Source: Reyranella massiliensis 521
Lineage (GTDB): Bacteria > Pseudomonadota > Alphaproteobacteria > Reyranellales > Reyranellaceae
Direction: 5' to 3'
Length of the DNA: 64,000 bases
Assembly (NCBI RefSeq): GCF_000312425.1
Contig: NZ_HE997181.1
Span: 3,729,395 to 3,793,394 of the forward strand
The notes beneath the pieces are model-generated. The model made no database searches, had not been told where the DNA came from, and saw nothing but the letters and a program-made list of their open reading frames with translations. Positions 25,526-34,379 of the stretch are shown here, piece after piece. The position numbers were made by a program, and so were the translations under genes. Positions within the stretch are counted from its first letter, which is position 1, and each line of letters opens with the position of its first letter.

Positions 25526-26695
25526 TCAGGCCTCGTCGTATCCCTCCGGCTGGCCCGTCCGGATCGGGGGCGTGAGTTCACGCATCAGCAACTGCAGCTG
25601 CCGCTGGTCGCGGGTGCCTGTCTTGTCGTAGACGACGCCGAGCTGCGTCTTCACGGTATGATCCGAGACGCCGCTTGCCCTGGCGATCTCGTTGCGCGTC
25701 ATGCCTTCGGCTGCGAGGGCAGCGACCCGCTTTTCCGCAGCCGTCAGCCCGAACAGGGCCGCGATCGCCTCGATGGCCGGGATGGGATTGGTCCCGGGCG
25801 TCGCAATGAAGATCGCGGCTGTCGCCTGGGGAGACATGACCGCGTGATGGCGTTGCGCCAGCGGCAGCACATGGACGATCGACGGTCGGTCTGTCTTGAC
25901 GAGCGGGACGCCGATTCCGACCGTTCCAAGGAGAACCTCGTCGCGGTTCCCGAGTTCCACGGCGTGCGCTATCGACGCCTGTGCCTGCGCATAGGCAATG
26001 GTCAGCCGGCCTTCGGTCTGCCGGATGAACGCTTCGTCCCGCAGGAGGACCTCGGCCGCCGTATTGGCGTAGAGGAGGCGCATGTCGCCCGTCACGATGA
26101 GGACGGGATGCGCCAGATTGTCGATCACTTCCTGGAAGATCCGGGATCTGCGCCGCTCCACCTCGAACAGGTCCGTGATGCTGACGGCGCGCCGGATGTG
26201 CGGCGCGAGCTGCGCCAGCCGCGCTTTGCTAGCCGGCGTCGCCGGCATGTCGTCGTGGGTGATGGTGGTAAGCGCGCCAACAAACTCGTTACGCTTCATC
26301 ACAGCAAGATTGAAGCCCGTACGAAAGCGATTGGGCTGCATCCATTCCGTGTAGGTGCGGCTTGCGTACCAGACGTCACGACCATCGGGACCGTACAGAT
26401 TGCACAGCGCATCGAAGTCGAGCGGAACGTCGAGTTCGAACTTGGGCAGGATCGAATAGAACGGCACGTGAGCCGCATAGGTCGAAACGAGCGGCTCGAG
26501 CACGATCGGATCGCCGTCAACCGCCGAGAAGCGCGCCGTCTTCCTCGCTGGATCCATGACGGCCAGCATGGTGAGGACGCTGTCCGTCATCTCCGTGATC
26601 TGGCCCAGAGCGGCTTGCCAGCGATCAGGCTCGGCAACGCAGTCGTAAAGAGTGCCGATGGCCTCCAACAGTTTCGAGTTGTCCGTCGCCGCCAA
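25526..26695 (-). CDS. LuxR C-terminal-type transcriptional regulator
   Basis: A protein of about 389 residues. The C-terminal 65 residues are a LuxR/FixJ HTH: LFGLTAAEKRVAALAAEGMTR, then NEIARASGVSDHTVKTQLGVVYDKTGTRDQ. The N-terminal 300 residues include a PAS-like part (HPVLIVTGDMRLLYANTAAE), so it senses a signal without a receiver domain. There is no ATG or GTG near the homologous N-terminus; the TTG at 26695 has GGAGG about ten bases upstream and is the best start. The autotransporter gene lies 94 bases downstream on the same strand, so it may control that gene, which is inference from position. Confidence 0.82.
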   Translation of the reverse strand: MAATDNSKLLEAIGTLYDCVAEPDRWQAALGQITEMTDSVLTMLAVMDPARKTARFSAVDGDPIVLEPLVSTYAAHVPFYSILPKFELDVPLDFDALCNLYGPDGRDVWYASRTYTEWMQPNRFRTGFNLAVMKRNEFVGALTTITHDDMPATPASKARLAQLAPHIRRAVSITDLFEVERRRSRIFQEVIDNLAHPVLIVTGDMRLLYANTAAEVLLRDEAFIRQTEGRLTIAYAQAQASIAHAVELGNRDEVLLGTVGIGVPLVKTDRPSIVHVLPLAQRHHAVMSPQATAAIFIATPGTNPIPAIEAIAALFGLTAAEKRVAALAAEGMTRNEIARASGVSDHTVKTQLGVVYDKTGTRDQRQLQLLMRELTPPIRTGQPEGYDEA

Positions 26696-26808
26696 GGAAA
26701 AAACGCCTCCAACTACCGGGCCTTGCGACCGTCGGCTCTCGCGCTCGTTGATTATATTCGCGAGAGCGCAGCCGCACAGAGCGAATATGGGCAACCTGGG
26801 ACGACAAT

Positions 26809-27351
26809 TCAGTCTTTGGGGTAGCGCCTCTCGTATTCCTGCTCGATGTCGCCGAAGACGATCCAAAAGGCAGGCGGCGTCCGCCCATTGGCGCGTTCGA
26901 CCAGTATGTCGAGATGCGTATGCCAGCCGCCGCTGACGTCGAGCATCTCCTCTCGGCTTGCCAGCCGGCGATGCGTCACCGTCAGCAGGACCTGGCTGCC
27001 TTGCGGCTTCAGCTCGAAGATCACTTCCGAGCTCTCCGGCCAGGTCATCGCCAGCAGGCGCGGCGGATCGATCTGCGTGATCTCGTGGTGGCTCTCGTGT
27101 CCCTTGGAGTCGAGGCTCTTGTACTTCTCCGGCGCCGGCGCTTGATGGGGCGAGAGATCGGCATGCTTGAAGGCAAGTTTGACCTTGCCGCCGACCTTGA
27201 GTTCCATCGGTCCGGGCGCCAGCCATTCGCCGCGCTTCTTCTCGTCCGTCAGAAATGCCCAGACCGTCTCGATCGGCCCCGGCAACAGCCGCTCGAAGCG
27301 CACTTCGGCAGGCGCGATGATCCGGCCGTAGCCGTCGGGTGCAGCCGTCAT
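26809..27351 (-). CDS. SRPBCC family protein (AHSA1-like)
   Basis: A 180-residue START/Bet v1-like protein. RFERLLPGPIETVWAFLTDEKKRGEWLAPG at the N-terminus is the typical AHSA1 opening, and GGWHTHLDILVERANG is the conserved C-terminal helix. Such proteins bind hydrophobic ligands or act as small lyases or co-chaperones. The ATG overlaps the stop of the ArsR-type regulator gene (ATGA, 27348-27351). An ArsR regulator immediately before an SRPBCC gene is a very common pairing, in which the regulator represses both. Confidence 0.92.
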   Translation of the reverse strand: MTAAPDGYGRIIAPAEVRFERLLPGPIETVWAFLTDEKKRGEWLAPGPMELKVGGKVKLAFKHADLSPHQAPAPEKYKSLDSKGHESHHEITQIDPPRLLAMTWPESSEVIFELKPQGSQVLLTVTHRRLASREEMLDVSGGWHTHLDILVERANGRTPPAFWIVFGDIEQEYERRYPKD

Positions 27352-27704
27352 TTGCGACTCCTCCTCTTCTTCTGATGCGCGTGACGCAGCATCGCGGTTT
27401 CGAGATCGTCGAGGCGGGCCGTCCAGAAGCGCTGGTAGTAAGCGATCCAGCGGTCGGCTTGGGCCAGAGGCCCCGCCTCGATGCGGCAGCGATGGGTGCG
27501 GCCTTCGATGGTTCGGCTGAGAAGCCCGGCCTCTTCCAGCACCTTCACGTGCTTGGCCGCAGCTGCGAAGGACATGTCGAATGGCCGCGCCAGTTCGCCC
27601 ACGCTGTGCTCACCGTCAGCCAGCTGACGCAGCATCGCGCGACGGGTTGGATCGGCGAGCGCATGAAACACGCGATCCAGGGCGGGTGTATTATATTCAA
27701 CCAT
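27348..27704 (-). CDS. ArsR/SmtB family transcriptional regulator
   Basis: A 118-residue winged-helix repressor: FHALADPTRRAMLRQLADGE, then SVGELARPFDMSFAAAAKHVKVLEEAGLLSR with the recognition helix, and a short basic tail. No Cys metal site is seen, so it is of the non-metal type that goes with SRPBCC proteins. The start ATG (27702-27704) lies in the loop of a 16-bp perfect palindrome, so binding of the regulator there would block its own transcription or translation. Confidence 0.92.
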   Translation of the reverse strand: MVEYNTPALDRVFHALADPTRRAMLRQLADGEHSVGELARPFDMSFAAAAKHVKVLEEAGLLSRTIEGRTHRCRIEAGPLAQADRWIAYYQRFWTARLDDLETAMLRHAHQKKRRSRK

Positions 27705-27753
27705 TGAGTTGAATATAATACACCACTCTCAATATTCAACCATTCAGTTGATT
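27686..27753. promoter_or_regulatory. ArsR operator: 16-bp palindrome over the start codon plus a second imperfect copy
   Basis: GTGTATTATATTCAAC (27686-27701) and its exact complement (27708-27723) flank CATTGA, which contains the reverse of the ATG start codon. A second copy, TATTCAAC-CATTCA-GTTGATTA (27733-27754), is centred 39 bp upstream with one mismatch per half-site. Both share CAACCATT(G/C)AGTTG. The AT-rich region would also hold the promoter. Confidence 0.8.
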
Positions 27754-27758
27754 AAAGC

Positions 27759-28181
27759 TCAGATGCGGAAGGTGATCCTTCCGTCCTCTGCGATCGCCCA
27801 GGATGGGTTCCAGGCGATCTCCCAGGCGTGATCGTCGGGATCGGCGACATAGCCGCGGAAACCGCCGTGCGGCGGCTCATCGGCCGGCCGCAGAATCCGC
27901 CCGCCGGCGGCCGCCAGCCGATCGAGCACGGGCTGCACGTCTTTTTTGGCGGGAACGTTGTGTGCCAAGGCAAAGGCGCCGGGCCGCACCAAACCGGGAC
28001 GTTGCATGTCTCCTTCGAGGTCCGATGTCGGCCAGAGGCCGAGCACCAACCCATTCATTTGATAGAAGACAATTCCCGGTGTCTCGAACACGGGCTTCCA
28101 GCCGAAACCCTCGCCGTAGAAACGCTTGGAGCGACCGAGATCGGCGACGCCCAGGGTGATCAGAGAAATCTGCTGCTGCAT
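27759..28181 (-). CDS. VOC family (glyoxalase-like) protein
   Basis: A 140-residue single-chain VOC protein made of two beta-alpha-beta-beta-beta modules. LGVADLGRSKRFYGEGFGWKP opens it, and GGFRGYVADPDDHAWEIAWNP closes it with the usual D-P-D-x-H-x-W-E-x-x-x-N motif. The subgroup binds small ligands, for example antibiotic-resistance or glyoxalase-like proteins; the activity is unknown. It lies upstream of the ArsR operator on the same strand, 35 bases before the ArsR operon region, and may be read through. Confidence 0.9.
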   Translation of the reverse strand: MQQQISLITLGVADLGRSKRFYGEGFGWKPVFETPGIVFYQMNGLVLGLWPTSDLEGDMQRPGLVRPGAFALAHNVPAKKDVQPVLDRLAAAGGRILRPADEPPHGGFRGYVADPDDHAWEIAWNPSWAIAEDGRITFRI

Positions 28182-28376
28182 GGTCCACGTTCCTCTTGTT
28201 CGCCGACGCGGGAGTGCGCAGGCGCGAGGTCGCGGGGCAAGGGAGCGACGCTCCCGTCAGGACTGACGCCCGCAGAGCGGACGAAAGCGCCGGACTAAAC
28301 CACACCGGCCTGCCTTTTTCGACGTCATCAAAGTAGGCTCGCGGTTCCTTTCGTTCAAGCCTCGGACACAAAGACC

Positions 28377-29513
28377 ATGGAACCGCTTCCCTCTTCCGTC
28401 CTGCCCGCCGGTGTGCGCAGCCGTATTCTTCCCGACATCAACGGCCTCGACATCCACATCCTGGAAGCCGGCTTCGAGCCGCGCGGCCGGCCGGCCGTGA
28501 TGCTGTTCCACGGCTTCCCCGAACTTGCCTACAGCTGGCGCAAGGTGCTGCCGGCCCTCGGTGCCGCTGGCTATCACGCGATCGCGCCGGACCTGCGCGG
28601 CTATGGTCGCACGACCGGATGGGACGCAGACTACGATGCCGATCAAAGCGGCTTTCGCTTCACCAATCTGCTGCGCGACGCTATCGGCGTGCTCTATGCG
28701 CTGGGCCATCGCACGGCCGAGGCTGCGGTCGGCCACGATTTCGGCTCGGCAGTCGCCTCCTACTCGTCTCTGGCGCGGCCCGACATCTTCAAGCGCATGG
28801 CGTTGATGAGTGCGCCCTTCGCAGGACCTACGGCGGTACCGTTCGACACCGACGGCAAGCCACCGGCCGCAAAGGCGCCGGACATCCATGCCGCACTGGC
28901 GGCGCTGCCGCGGCCGCGCAAGCATTACCAGTGGTATCAGTCGACGCGCGAGGCCAACGAAAACCAGTGGCGTGCCAAGCAGGGCCTGCACGACTTCCTG
29001 CGCGCCTACTATCACTACAAGAGCGCCGACTGGAAGGCGAACAAGCCGTACGAACTCAAGGGCTGGATCGCCGAAGAGCTGGCCAAGATGCCGACCTACT
29101 ACATCATGGATCTTGCCGAAGGCATGGCCGAGTCGGTCGCCAAGGAAATGCCGAGCGCGGCCGAGATCGCGGCCAACAAATGGCTGACGGAGGCCGAACT
29201 CAAAGTCTACAGCGGCGAGTATCAGCGCACCGGCTTCCAGGGTGGACTGAACTGGTATCGCGCGCGGACCAGCGGCCGCGTCACGCCGGAACTCGAGATC
29301 TTCACCGGCCGCACCATCGATCAGCCCTCGACCTTCATTTCGGGCAAGAGCGACTGGGGCAACTATCAGGCTCCCGGCGCCCTGGAGAAGATGCAGAAGA
29401 GCGTCTGCACCAACATGAAAGCGATCCACTTGATCGAAGGTGCCGGACACTGGGTGCAGCAGGAACAGCCGGACGAAGTCAACCGGCTCCTCCTGGCCTT
29501 CCTGAAGACTTGA
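28377..29513 (+). CDS. alpha/beta hydrolase, epoxide-hydrolase-like
   Basis: A 378-residue hydrolase. The oxyanion HGFPELAYSWRKVLPAL and PDLRGYGRTTG motifs are typical of epoxide hydrolases, and the nucleophile elbow is GHDFGSA with Asp rather than Ser. Lid-domain tyrosines are visible (PTYYIMDL). The catalytic His is in GAGHWVQQEQPDEV. The expected reaction is opening of an epoxide via an alkyl-enzyme ester. A strong hairpin lies just after the stop. Alternatives are haloacid or haloalkane hydrolases that share Asp. Confidence 0.88.
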   Translation: MEPLPSSVLPAGVRSRILPDINGLDIHILEAGFEPRGRPAVMLFHGFPELAYSWRKVLPALGAAGYHAIAPDLRGYGRTTGWDADYDADQSGFRFTNLLRDAIGVLYALGHRTAEAAVGHDFGSAVASYSSLARPDIFKRMALMSAPFAGPTAVPFDTDGKPPAAKAPDIHAALAALPRPRKHYQWYQSTREANENQWRAKQGLHDFLRAYYHYKSADWKANKPYELKGWIAEELAKMPTYYIMDLAEGMAESVAKEMPSAAEIAANKWLTEAELKVYSGEYQRTGFQGGLNWYRARTSGRVTPELEIFTGRTIDQPSTFISGKSDWGNYQAPGALEKMQKSVCTNMKAIHLIEGAGHWVQQEQPDEVNRLLLAFLKT

Positions 29514-29535
29514 GCGCTGGCCGCGACCAGATAGC

Positions 29536-29565
29536 AAACAGCCGGCCCGAGGTGGCCGGCTGTTT
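29536..29565. terminator. bidirectional terminator between hydrolase and wrbA
   Basis: AAACAGCCGGCC (29536-29547) and GGCCGGCTGTTT (29554-29565) are exact complements around a 6-base loop. The arms give a T-run on each strand, suited to ending both convergent genes. Confidence 0.85.
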
Positions 29566-29594
29566 CCTCCCTTTCTCGAAATGCCCGGCGAGCG

Positions 29595-30194
29595 CTATGC
29601 CGCGAGCTTCTTCGCCGTCTCGGCGACCTTGCGGCCCTGATAACGCGCACCGACCAGCTCGTTCTCCGAAGGCTGGCGCTGTCCGGTACCGCCCGTGATG
29701 GTCGTGGCGCCGTAGGGGCTGCCGCCGGTGATCTCGTCGAGCGTCATCTGGCCGGCGTGGCCGTAGTCGAGGCCGACGATCACCAAGCCGAAGTGCAGCA
29801 GGTTGGTGATGATGGAGAACAGCGTCGTCTCCTGGCCGCCATGCTGCGTCGCCGTCGAGGTGAAGGCCCCGCCCACCTTGCCGTGCAACGCCCCCTTGGC
29901 CCACAGGCTGCCGGCCTGGTCGAGGAAGCTCGCCATCTGCGAGGACATGCGGCCAAAGCGCGTGCCCGTGCCGACGATCACGGCATCGTAGTTGGCCAGG
30001 TCCTCGACCTTGGCGATCGGCGCTTCCTGGTCGAGCTTGAAGTGGGCGGCCTTGGCCACCGCCTCCGGCGCGGTCTCGGGAACGCGCTTGATATCGACCT
30101 GGGCGCCGGCCTCGCGGGCACCCTCGGCCACGGCCTTGGCCATCGTCTCGATGTGGCCATAGCTCGAATAATAGAGAACAAGAACCTTGGTCAT
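29595..30194 (-). CDS. wrbA: NAD(P)H:quinone oxidoreductase WrbA
   Basis: A 199-residue flavodoxin-fold protein: [22 protein letters not shown] at the N-terminus (FMN phosphate loop SSYGHIET), [42 protein letters not shown] and [20 protein letters not shown], all WrbA hallmarks. It reduces quinones by two electrons with NADH or NADPH, protecting against redox cycling. ATG at 30194 with GGAGAG upstream was preferred. It lies 49 bases after the pirin gene on the same strand, and the LysR regulator is divergent to that pair. Confidence 0.96.
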   Translation of the reverse strand: MTKVLVLYYSSYGHIETMAKAVAEGAREAGAQVDIKRVPETAPEAVAKAAHFKLDQEAPIAKVEDLANYDAVIVGTGTRFGRMSSQMASFLDQAGSLWAKGALHGKVGGAFTSTATQHGGQETTLFSIITNLLHFGLVIVGLDYGHAGQMTLDEITGGSPYGATTITGGTGQRQPSENELVGARYQGRKVAETAKKLAA

Positions 30195-30243
30195 CACACT
30201 CTCCACTCGTCTTTCGCTGTTGAGGGTTGGGGGTTGCAGAAAC

Positions 30244-31113
30244 TCAGGTGTCGATGCGGCCCATGCGGCCGGCGTGATAGTCGCGAACCGCGCGCTCGAG
30301 GTCGGCGATCGAGTTCATGACGAACGGTCCATGACGCAGGATCGGCGCGTCGAGCGGATCGCCGCCGATCAGCAACACTTCACTGTCTTCCGCCGCGACA
30401 AGGGCTACGACCTGGCCGGCCGTCAGCCGCGCCAGCTGGCCAGCGGCGATGCGCCTGCCGTCGCCGCCGATGCGCACGGCCCCGACCATGACGTAGACCG
30501 CAAGCTCCGCTACGTTGCCTGTTTCGAGTTCGGTTTCGGCACCGGCCTTCAGCGACGCATGCACGACGAAGGGATTGCCCGAGGTCGCGATCGGCCCGAC
30601 CAGATCGCCGAGCGTTCCGGCAACAAGGCGGGTCCGCACGCGCCCATCCCCGCTTTGCAGGGTTGGAATCTCGGACGCCCGCACATGGCGGTACGATGGC
30701 GCCGCATGCTTCTCGCCCTTGGGCATGTTGATCCAGAGCTGCACACCATGGACATGTCCGCCGTCGCGGCGCATCGCCTCGTCGGGACCTTCGTCGTGGA
30801 TCACGCCGCGGCCGGCGCGCATCCACTGGACCTCGCCCGGGCGCATGGCGCTGGTGTTACCGAGACTGTCCTTGTGCCGCTGACTGCCTTCCAGCAGCAG
30901 GGTCAGCGTCTCGATGCCGGCATGCGGGTGCGCCGACGCGCCCTTCGCCTCGCCCGGCCGGACGTCGATCGGGCCGAACTGATCGAGAAAGATGAAGGGG
31001 CCGATGCCCTCGTAGGCCGTCGACGGGATGGCCCGGCGGACTTCGAATCCGTCGCCTTCGAGGGCCCGGAAAGCCTCGTGGACCGAAGCGACGGTCCGCT
31101 TTGAGTTTTTCAT
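30244..31113 (-). CDS. pirin family protein
   Basis: A 289-residue bicupin. [38 protein letters not shown] carries the metal-binding His pair and the later conserved Glu, HDEG is typical, and [15 protein letters not shown] marks the end of the first cupin. Pirins include quercetin 2,3-dioxygenase-like enzymes and redox-sensing proteins. The gene is divergent from a LysR regulator (96 bases between starts), and wrbA follows on the same strand, suggesting a LysR-controlled pirin-wrbA redox-stress operon. Confidence 0.95.
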   Translation of the reverse strand: MKNSKRTVASVHEAFRALEGDGFEVRRAIPSTAYEGIGPFIFLDQFGPIDVRPGEAKGASAHPHAGIETLTLLLEGSQRHKDSLGNTSAMRPGEVQWMRAGRGVIHDEGPDEAMRRDGGHVHGVQLWINMPKGEKHAAPSYRHVRASEIPTLQSGDGRVRTRLVAGTLGDLVGPIATSGNPFVVHASLKAGAETELETGNVAELAVYVMVGAVRIGGDGRRIAAGQLARLTAGQVVALVAAEDSEVLLIGGDPLDAPILRHGPFVMNSIADLERAVRDYHAGRMGRIDT

Positions 31114-31209
31114 GTGAGACGCCCTCCTTCCTGTCGAGGACCTATGTAGGGGCTACCTTCTCACCTTAAAATCTGTATAATATTTAATGATCTTTTCAGT
31201 ATTTTAGAA
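31114..31209. promoter_or_regulatory. AT-rich divergent promoter region of pirin and lysR
   Basis: 96 bases between two divergent starts, with a very AT-rich stretch (31161-31205) unlike the surrounding DNA. This is where a LysR-type regulator would be expected to bind and where both promoters must lie. No single box was assigned with confidence. Confidence 0.5.
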
Positions 31210-32103
31210 ATGTCAGAGCCCGGCTTTCCCTCCCTCAGCCAGCTTCAGGTCCTGCTCACCGTGGTCGACGCCGGAAGCTTCGCGGCGGCGGCCCGCCGGC
31301 TGAACCGCGCCACATCGGCCATCACCTATGCGATCGACAATCTCGAGGCCCAGCTCGGCCTGCCACTGTTCGACCGCGTGGCGACGCGCAAGCCGGAGCT
31401 GACCCAGGCCGGCCGCGCCATCGTCGCTGAGGCGCGAACCGTAACTCACAGCGTCGACATGCTGCGGGCCAAGGTGAAGGGCCTGCTCGAAGGCCTGGAG
31501 GCCGAGGTCTCGGTCGCCGTCGACGTCATGCTGCCGACCAGCCGCCTGGTCGACGCCCTCCAGGCATTTCAGGCCACGTTCCCGACCGTCCCCTTGCGAC
31601 TTCATGTCGAAACGCTGGGCGCGATCACCCAGCTCGTCTCCGAACGTGCGGCTGTCGTCGGCATCAGCGGTCCGCTGCATGTCGATACGACCGGCCTCGA
31701 ACGCATCACCATCGGTCACGTCGAGTTCGTCCCCGTGGCGGCGCCGTTTCATCCACTGGCACGCCTTGGCGCGCAGACGCCCGGTGCCGCGCGCAACCAC
31801 ATCCAGCTCGTCCTGACCGACCGATCGAAGCTCACCGAAGGACAGGATTTCGGGGTCATCAGCACGAAGAGCTGGCGCCTCGCCGACCTCGGCGCCAAGC
31901 ACGCCCTGCTGCTGGCGGGTGTCGGCTGGGGCAACATGCCGGCGGCGATGGTGCAAGGCGACCTCGACGCCGGCCGGCTGGTCAAACTCGACCTGCCCGA
32001 ATGGTCGGAGAGTATCTATCCGCTGAAAGCGCTGTATCGCACCGACACGCCGCCCGGCCCCGCCGCGCAATGGTTGATCGAGCGGTTCAAGAGTCAGATC
32101 TGA
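31210..32103 (+). CDS. LysR family transcriptional regulator
   Basis: A 297-residue regulator. The N-terminal winged HTH is FPSLSQLQVLLTVVDAGSFAAAARRLNRATSAITYAIDNLEAQLG, then LPLFDRVATRKPELTQAG. The rest is the periplasmic-binding-like effector domain. It is divergent from the pirin-wrbA pair and is the likely regulator of it, as is common for LysR proteins beside pirin genes. The effector is unknown. Confidence 0.94.
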   Translation: MSEPGFPSLSQLQVLLTVVDAGSFAAAARRLNRATSAITYAIDNLEAQLGLPLFDRVATRKPELTQAGRAIVAEARTVTHSVDMLRAKVKGLLEGLEAEVSVAVDVMLPTSRLVDALQAFQATFPTVPLRLHVETLGAITQLVSERAAVVGISGPLHVDTTGLERITIGHVEFVPVAAPFHPLARLGAQTPGAARNHIQLVLTDRSKLTEGQDFGVISTKSWRLADLGAKHALLLAGVGWGNMPAAMVQGDLDAGRLVKLDLPEWSESIYPLKALYRTDTPPGPAAQWLIERFKSQI

Positions 32104-32181
32104 CGATACCGACGGGATCGTGCCGATACGCCGGAACCCGGATCGGTTTTGACCGATCCTCCCCGCACTCGGGAATGCCGC

Positions 32182-32967
32182 CTAATGCAGGTACTTCGCC
32201 AGGAACGCCCGGGTCCGCGCTTCGGCGTCTGGCGCGGCTACGGTGTCGTAGACCAGCCGGTGCGGCTTGCCGCCGGCACCCGACACGGTGCGATCCACGG
32301 CCTTCGCATCGAAGCTGTGGTAGGCCTCGGGATAGTAGACAGCTTCGACGAGATCGCCGCGGGCGAGACTCCCGACCAGCTTTCGACAACGGTCCGAGGG
32401 CGTCCAATCGTCCTTGTCGCCAGCCAGCAGCAGGACCGGGATGTCGATGCCGGCATCGAACTGCGGGTTACAGCCCGGATAGTAGGCGACACCGGCCACG
32501 AGCCCACGCTTGGCGAGCGCAAAGCTCGACTGTGCGGACCGGATCACCGTCGAGCCGCCATGGCTGTGGCCGATGATCCCGACCTTGCCCTTCACCACAT
32601 CGGGCCGCGTCGCGAGATAGTCGAGAGCACCCGCGATGTCGGCGACACGCATGTTCGGCGTCACCACGCCGGGCGTCGTGCACACCGCCTTGGTGCCGCG
32701 CGGATTGAACGAAGCCGGCACCAGCACGAAATAGCCCCACCCCACCAGCAACTTCGCCCATCCGTCGGTATGCCGACCGACACCGGCACAGCTATGCGCC
32801 AGAATGATCGCGGGAAACGGACCATCGCCCGGCGGCCGGGAGATCCAGCCCTTCACCTCCGGTCCGGCCTGGCTGGTGCCGACCGCGACACTCGGGAAGC
32901 TCACGCCCTGCGCCCAGGCGTGGCCGCCGAACAGCACAAGAACGGCAATCGCAATGGCCCGAATCAT
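32182..32967 (-). CDS. dienelactone hydrolase family protein, secreted
   Basis: A 261-residue alpha/beta hydrolase with an N-terminal signal peptide (IRAIAIAVLVLFGGHAWAQG). The nucleophile elbow is GHSHGGS (Ser where classical dienelactone hydrolase has Cys), the acid is in LLLAGDKDDWTP and the His in YHSFDAKA. It is probably a periplasmic esterase or hydrolase. ATG at 32967 was chosen because it gives a proper signal peptide; ATG at 33000 is possible. It lies divergent to the EthD-like gene with only 35 bases between starts. Confidence 0.82.
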   Translation of the reverse strand: MIRAIAIAVLVLFGGHAWAQGVSFPSVAVGTSQAGPEVKGWISRPPGDGPFPAIILAHSCAGVGRHTDGWAKLLVGWGYFVLVPASFNPRGTKAVCTTPGVVTPNMRVADIAGALDYLATRPDVVKGKVGIIGHSHGGSTVIRSAQSSFALAKRGLVAGVAYYPGCNPQFDAGIDIPVLLLAGDKDDWTPSDRCRKLVGSLARGDLVEAVYYPEAYHSFDAKAVDRTVSGAGGKPHRLVYDTVAAPDAEARTRAFLAKYLH

Positions 32968-33002
32968 GGCACTAGTATTAGGCAACAGGAGGACCGCCAT
33001 CC

Positions 33003-33335
33003 ATGATCAAGACAATCGGCCTGCTGACACGCCGCGACGACTGGACCCACGAGCAGTTCGTGGCGCATTGGGTCGACGTCCACGCACCGCTGGCGCGCGC
33101 CGTGCCTGGCCTCTTGCGTTACGTGCAGAACCACATAGAGGGCGTGCGCCGCCGGGCCGACGTCGGCGAGACGGTCATCGAGATCGATGGCATTGCCGAA
33201 CTGTGGTTCGCCGATCGCGCCGCCCTCGAGGCGGCGTCGCATACGCCCGAAATGGAAGCGCTGCACGCCGACGGCGCGAAGTTCATCGGCCGCATCAAGA
33301 GCTATATCGTCGAGGAGAAGACGATCGTCGGCTGA
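33003..33335 (+). CDS. EthD domain protein
   Basis: A 110-residue dimeric alpha-beta barrel protein: IGLLTRRDDWTHEQFVAHWVDVHAPLARAVPGLLRYVQN is the EthD signature (with the W-x-x-x-H-A/P-L motif), and RIKSYIVEEKTIVG closes it. EthD proteins support ether or polyketide/aromatic degradation steps, often as small ligand-binding or cyclase-like subunits. GGAGG at 32989-32993 lies upstream. The gene ends three bases before the stop of the convergent Bug protein gene. Confidence 0.9.
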   Translation: MIKTIGLLTRRDDWTHEQFVAHWVDVHAPLARAVPGLLRYVQNHIEGVRRRADVGETVIEIDGIAELWFADRAALEAASHTPEMEALHADGAKFIGRIKSYIVEEKTIVG

Positions 33336-33338
33336 CGA

Positions 33339-34319
33339 TCACTCAGGCTCGATGCCCGCCTGTTTGGCGATCTCGCCCCAGGCCACCAACTCCTTCTTGA
33401 TACGCTGCGCAAAGGCATCCGGCGCCTCGCCGCCCGGCTCGCTCGCAAGATCGCGAATCTTGGCCAGCGTCTCCGGCTCGGCCAGCACGGCGACCACATC
33501 GTCGCGCAGGCGCTGCGTCAATGCCGGCGGCATATTGCCGGGGCCGAACAGCGAGAACCACGCCCCCTGCTCGACGCCCGCCACGCCTGCCTCGGCCATG
33601 GTCGGAATATCGGGCAATGCTGCCAGCCGCTTGCCGGTGCTGACCGCCAACATGCGCAGCGTGCCGGCGCGGTGATGCGACATCACCGTGAGCGGGCTGG
33701 TAAAGCCGACCGGGATGTGGCCGCCGGCAAGTTCCTGCATCATTGGCGCTGCCCCCTTGTAGGCGACATTCTCGATCTTGAGCCCACTGCGTAGCCGGAA
33801 GAGTTCGCCGATCAGGCGGGTCGTATTCTCGGTGCTGCCGAACTGGTACTTGCCGGGATTGGCGCGCGCCGCCGTCAGGAATTTCTCCATCGCATCGAAG
33901 CCCGCCTTGGGCGAGCCGACCAGCGCGATGGCGCCCTCGATCAACGGCGTCACGGGCGTGAAGTCGCGCTCCGTATCGTAGGGCAGGGTCTTCGTCGTGT
34001 AGGGATTGATCGTGTGCGCGCTGGTCATCACCAGAAGCGTGTAGCCGTCGGGGGCCGCCTTTGCGACGATCTCACTCCCCAGAATGCCGCTCGCGCCGCC
34101 CTTGTTGTCGATGATGACGGTCTGCTTCCAGCGATCGGCAAGACGCGGAACGATCAGGGGAGCCACCAGGTCCGTGCCACCGCCCGCCGGATAGGGCACC
34201 ACGACCCGGACCTGCTTCGTCGGAAAATCCTGCGCACGGACGATTGCGGGAGTGAGCCCGCTCGCAAGCCCAAAGGCGGTGGTCCCAGCGACGAATCCAC
34301 GACGCTTCATGCCAGGCAT
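33339..34319 (-). CDS. Bug/TctC family tripartite tricarboxylate transporter substrate-binding protein
   Basis: A 326-residue periplasmic binding protein. The N-terminus has a twin-arginine-like or Sec signal (MKRRGFVAGTTAF, cleavage near AIVRAQ). KQVRVVVPYPAGGGTDLVAPLI is the Bug signature, with later VIIDNKGGASGILGSE, DGYTLLVMTSAHTINPYT and LPDIPTMAEAGVAGVE. Such proteins bind carboxylates or amides and feed TctAB-like permeases; none is adjacent, so it is an orphan binding protein. ATG at 34319 has GGAGG five bases upstream. It is divergent from the amidohydrolase gene at 34380, which may act on the captured substrate. Confidence 0.93.
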   Translation of the reverse strand: MPGMKRRGFVAGTTAFGLASGLTPAIVRAQDFPTKQVRVVVPYPAGGGTDLVAPLIVPRLADRWKQTVIIDNKGGASGILGSEIVAKAAPDGYTLLVMTSAHTINPYTTKTLPYDTERDFTPVTPLIEGAIALVGSPKAGFDAMEKFLTAARANPGKYQFGSTENTTRLIGELFRLRSGLKIENVAYKGAAPMMQELAGGHIPVGFTSPLTVMSHHRAGTLRMLAVSTGKRLAALPDIPTMAEAGVAGVEQGAWFSLFGPGNMPPALTQRLRDDVVAVLAEPETLAKIRDLASEPGGEAPDAFAQRIKKELVAWGEIAKQAGIEPE

Positions 34320-34379
34320 GCAATCCTCCGGTTCCATTTTATTGCCGCCAGACTAGGGTTCCCCGTGGAGGAAACCAAG

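Noticed and set aside
28241..28255. GGGAGC-GAC-GCTCCC hairpin between VOC and hydrolase genes
   Set aside because: Short GC hairpin in a GC-rich divergent region with no T-run or link to a start; expected by chance.
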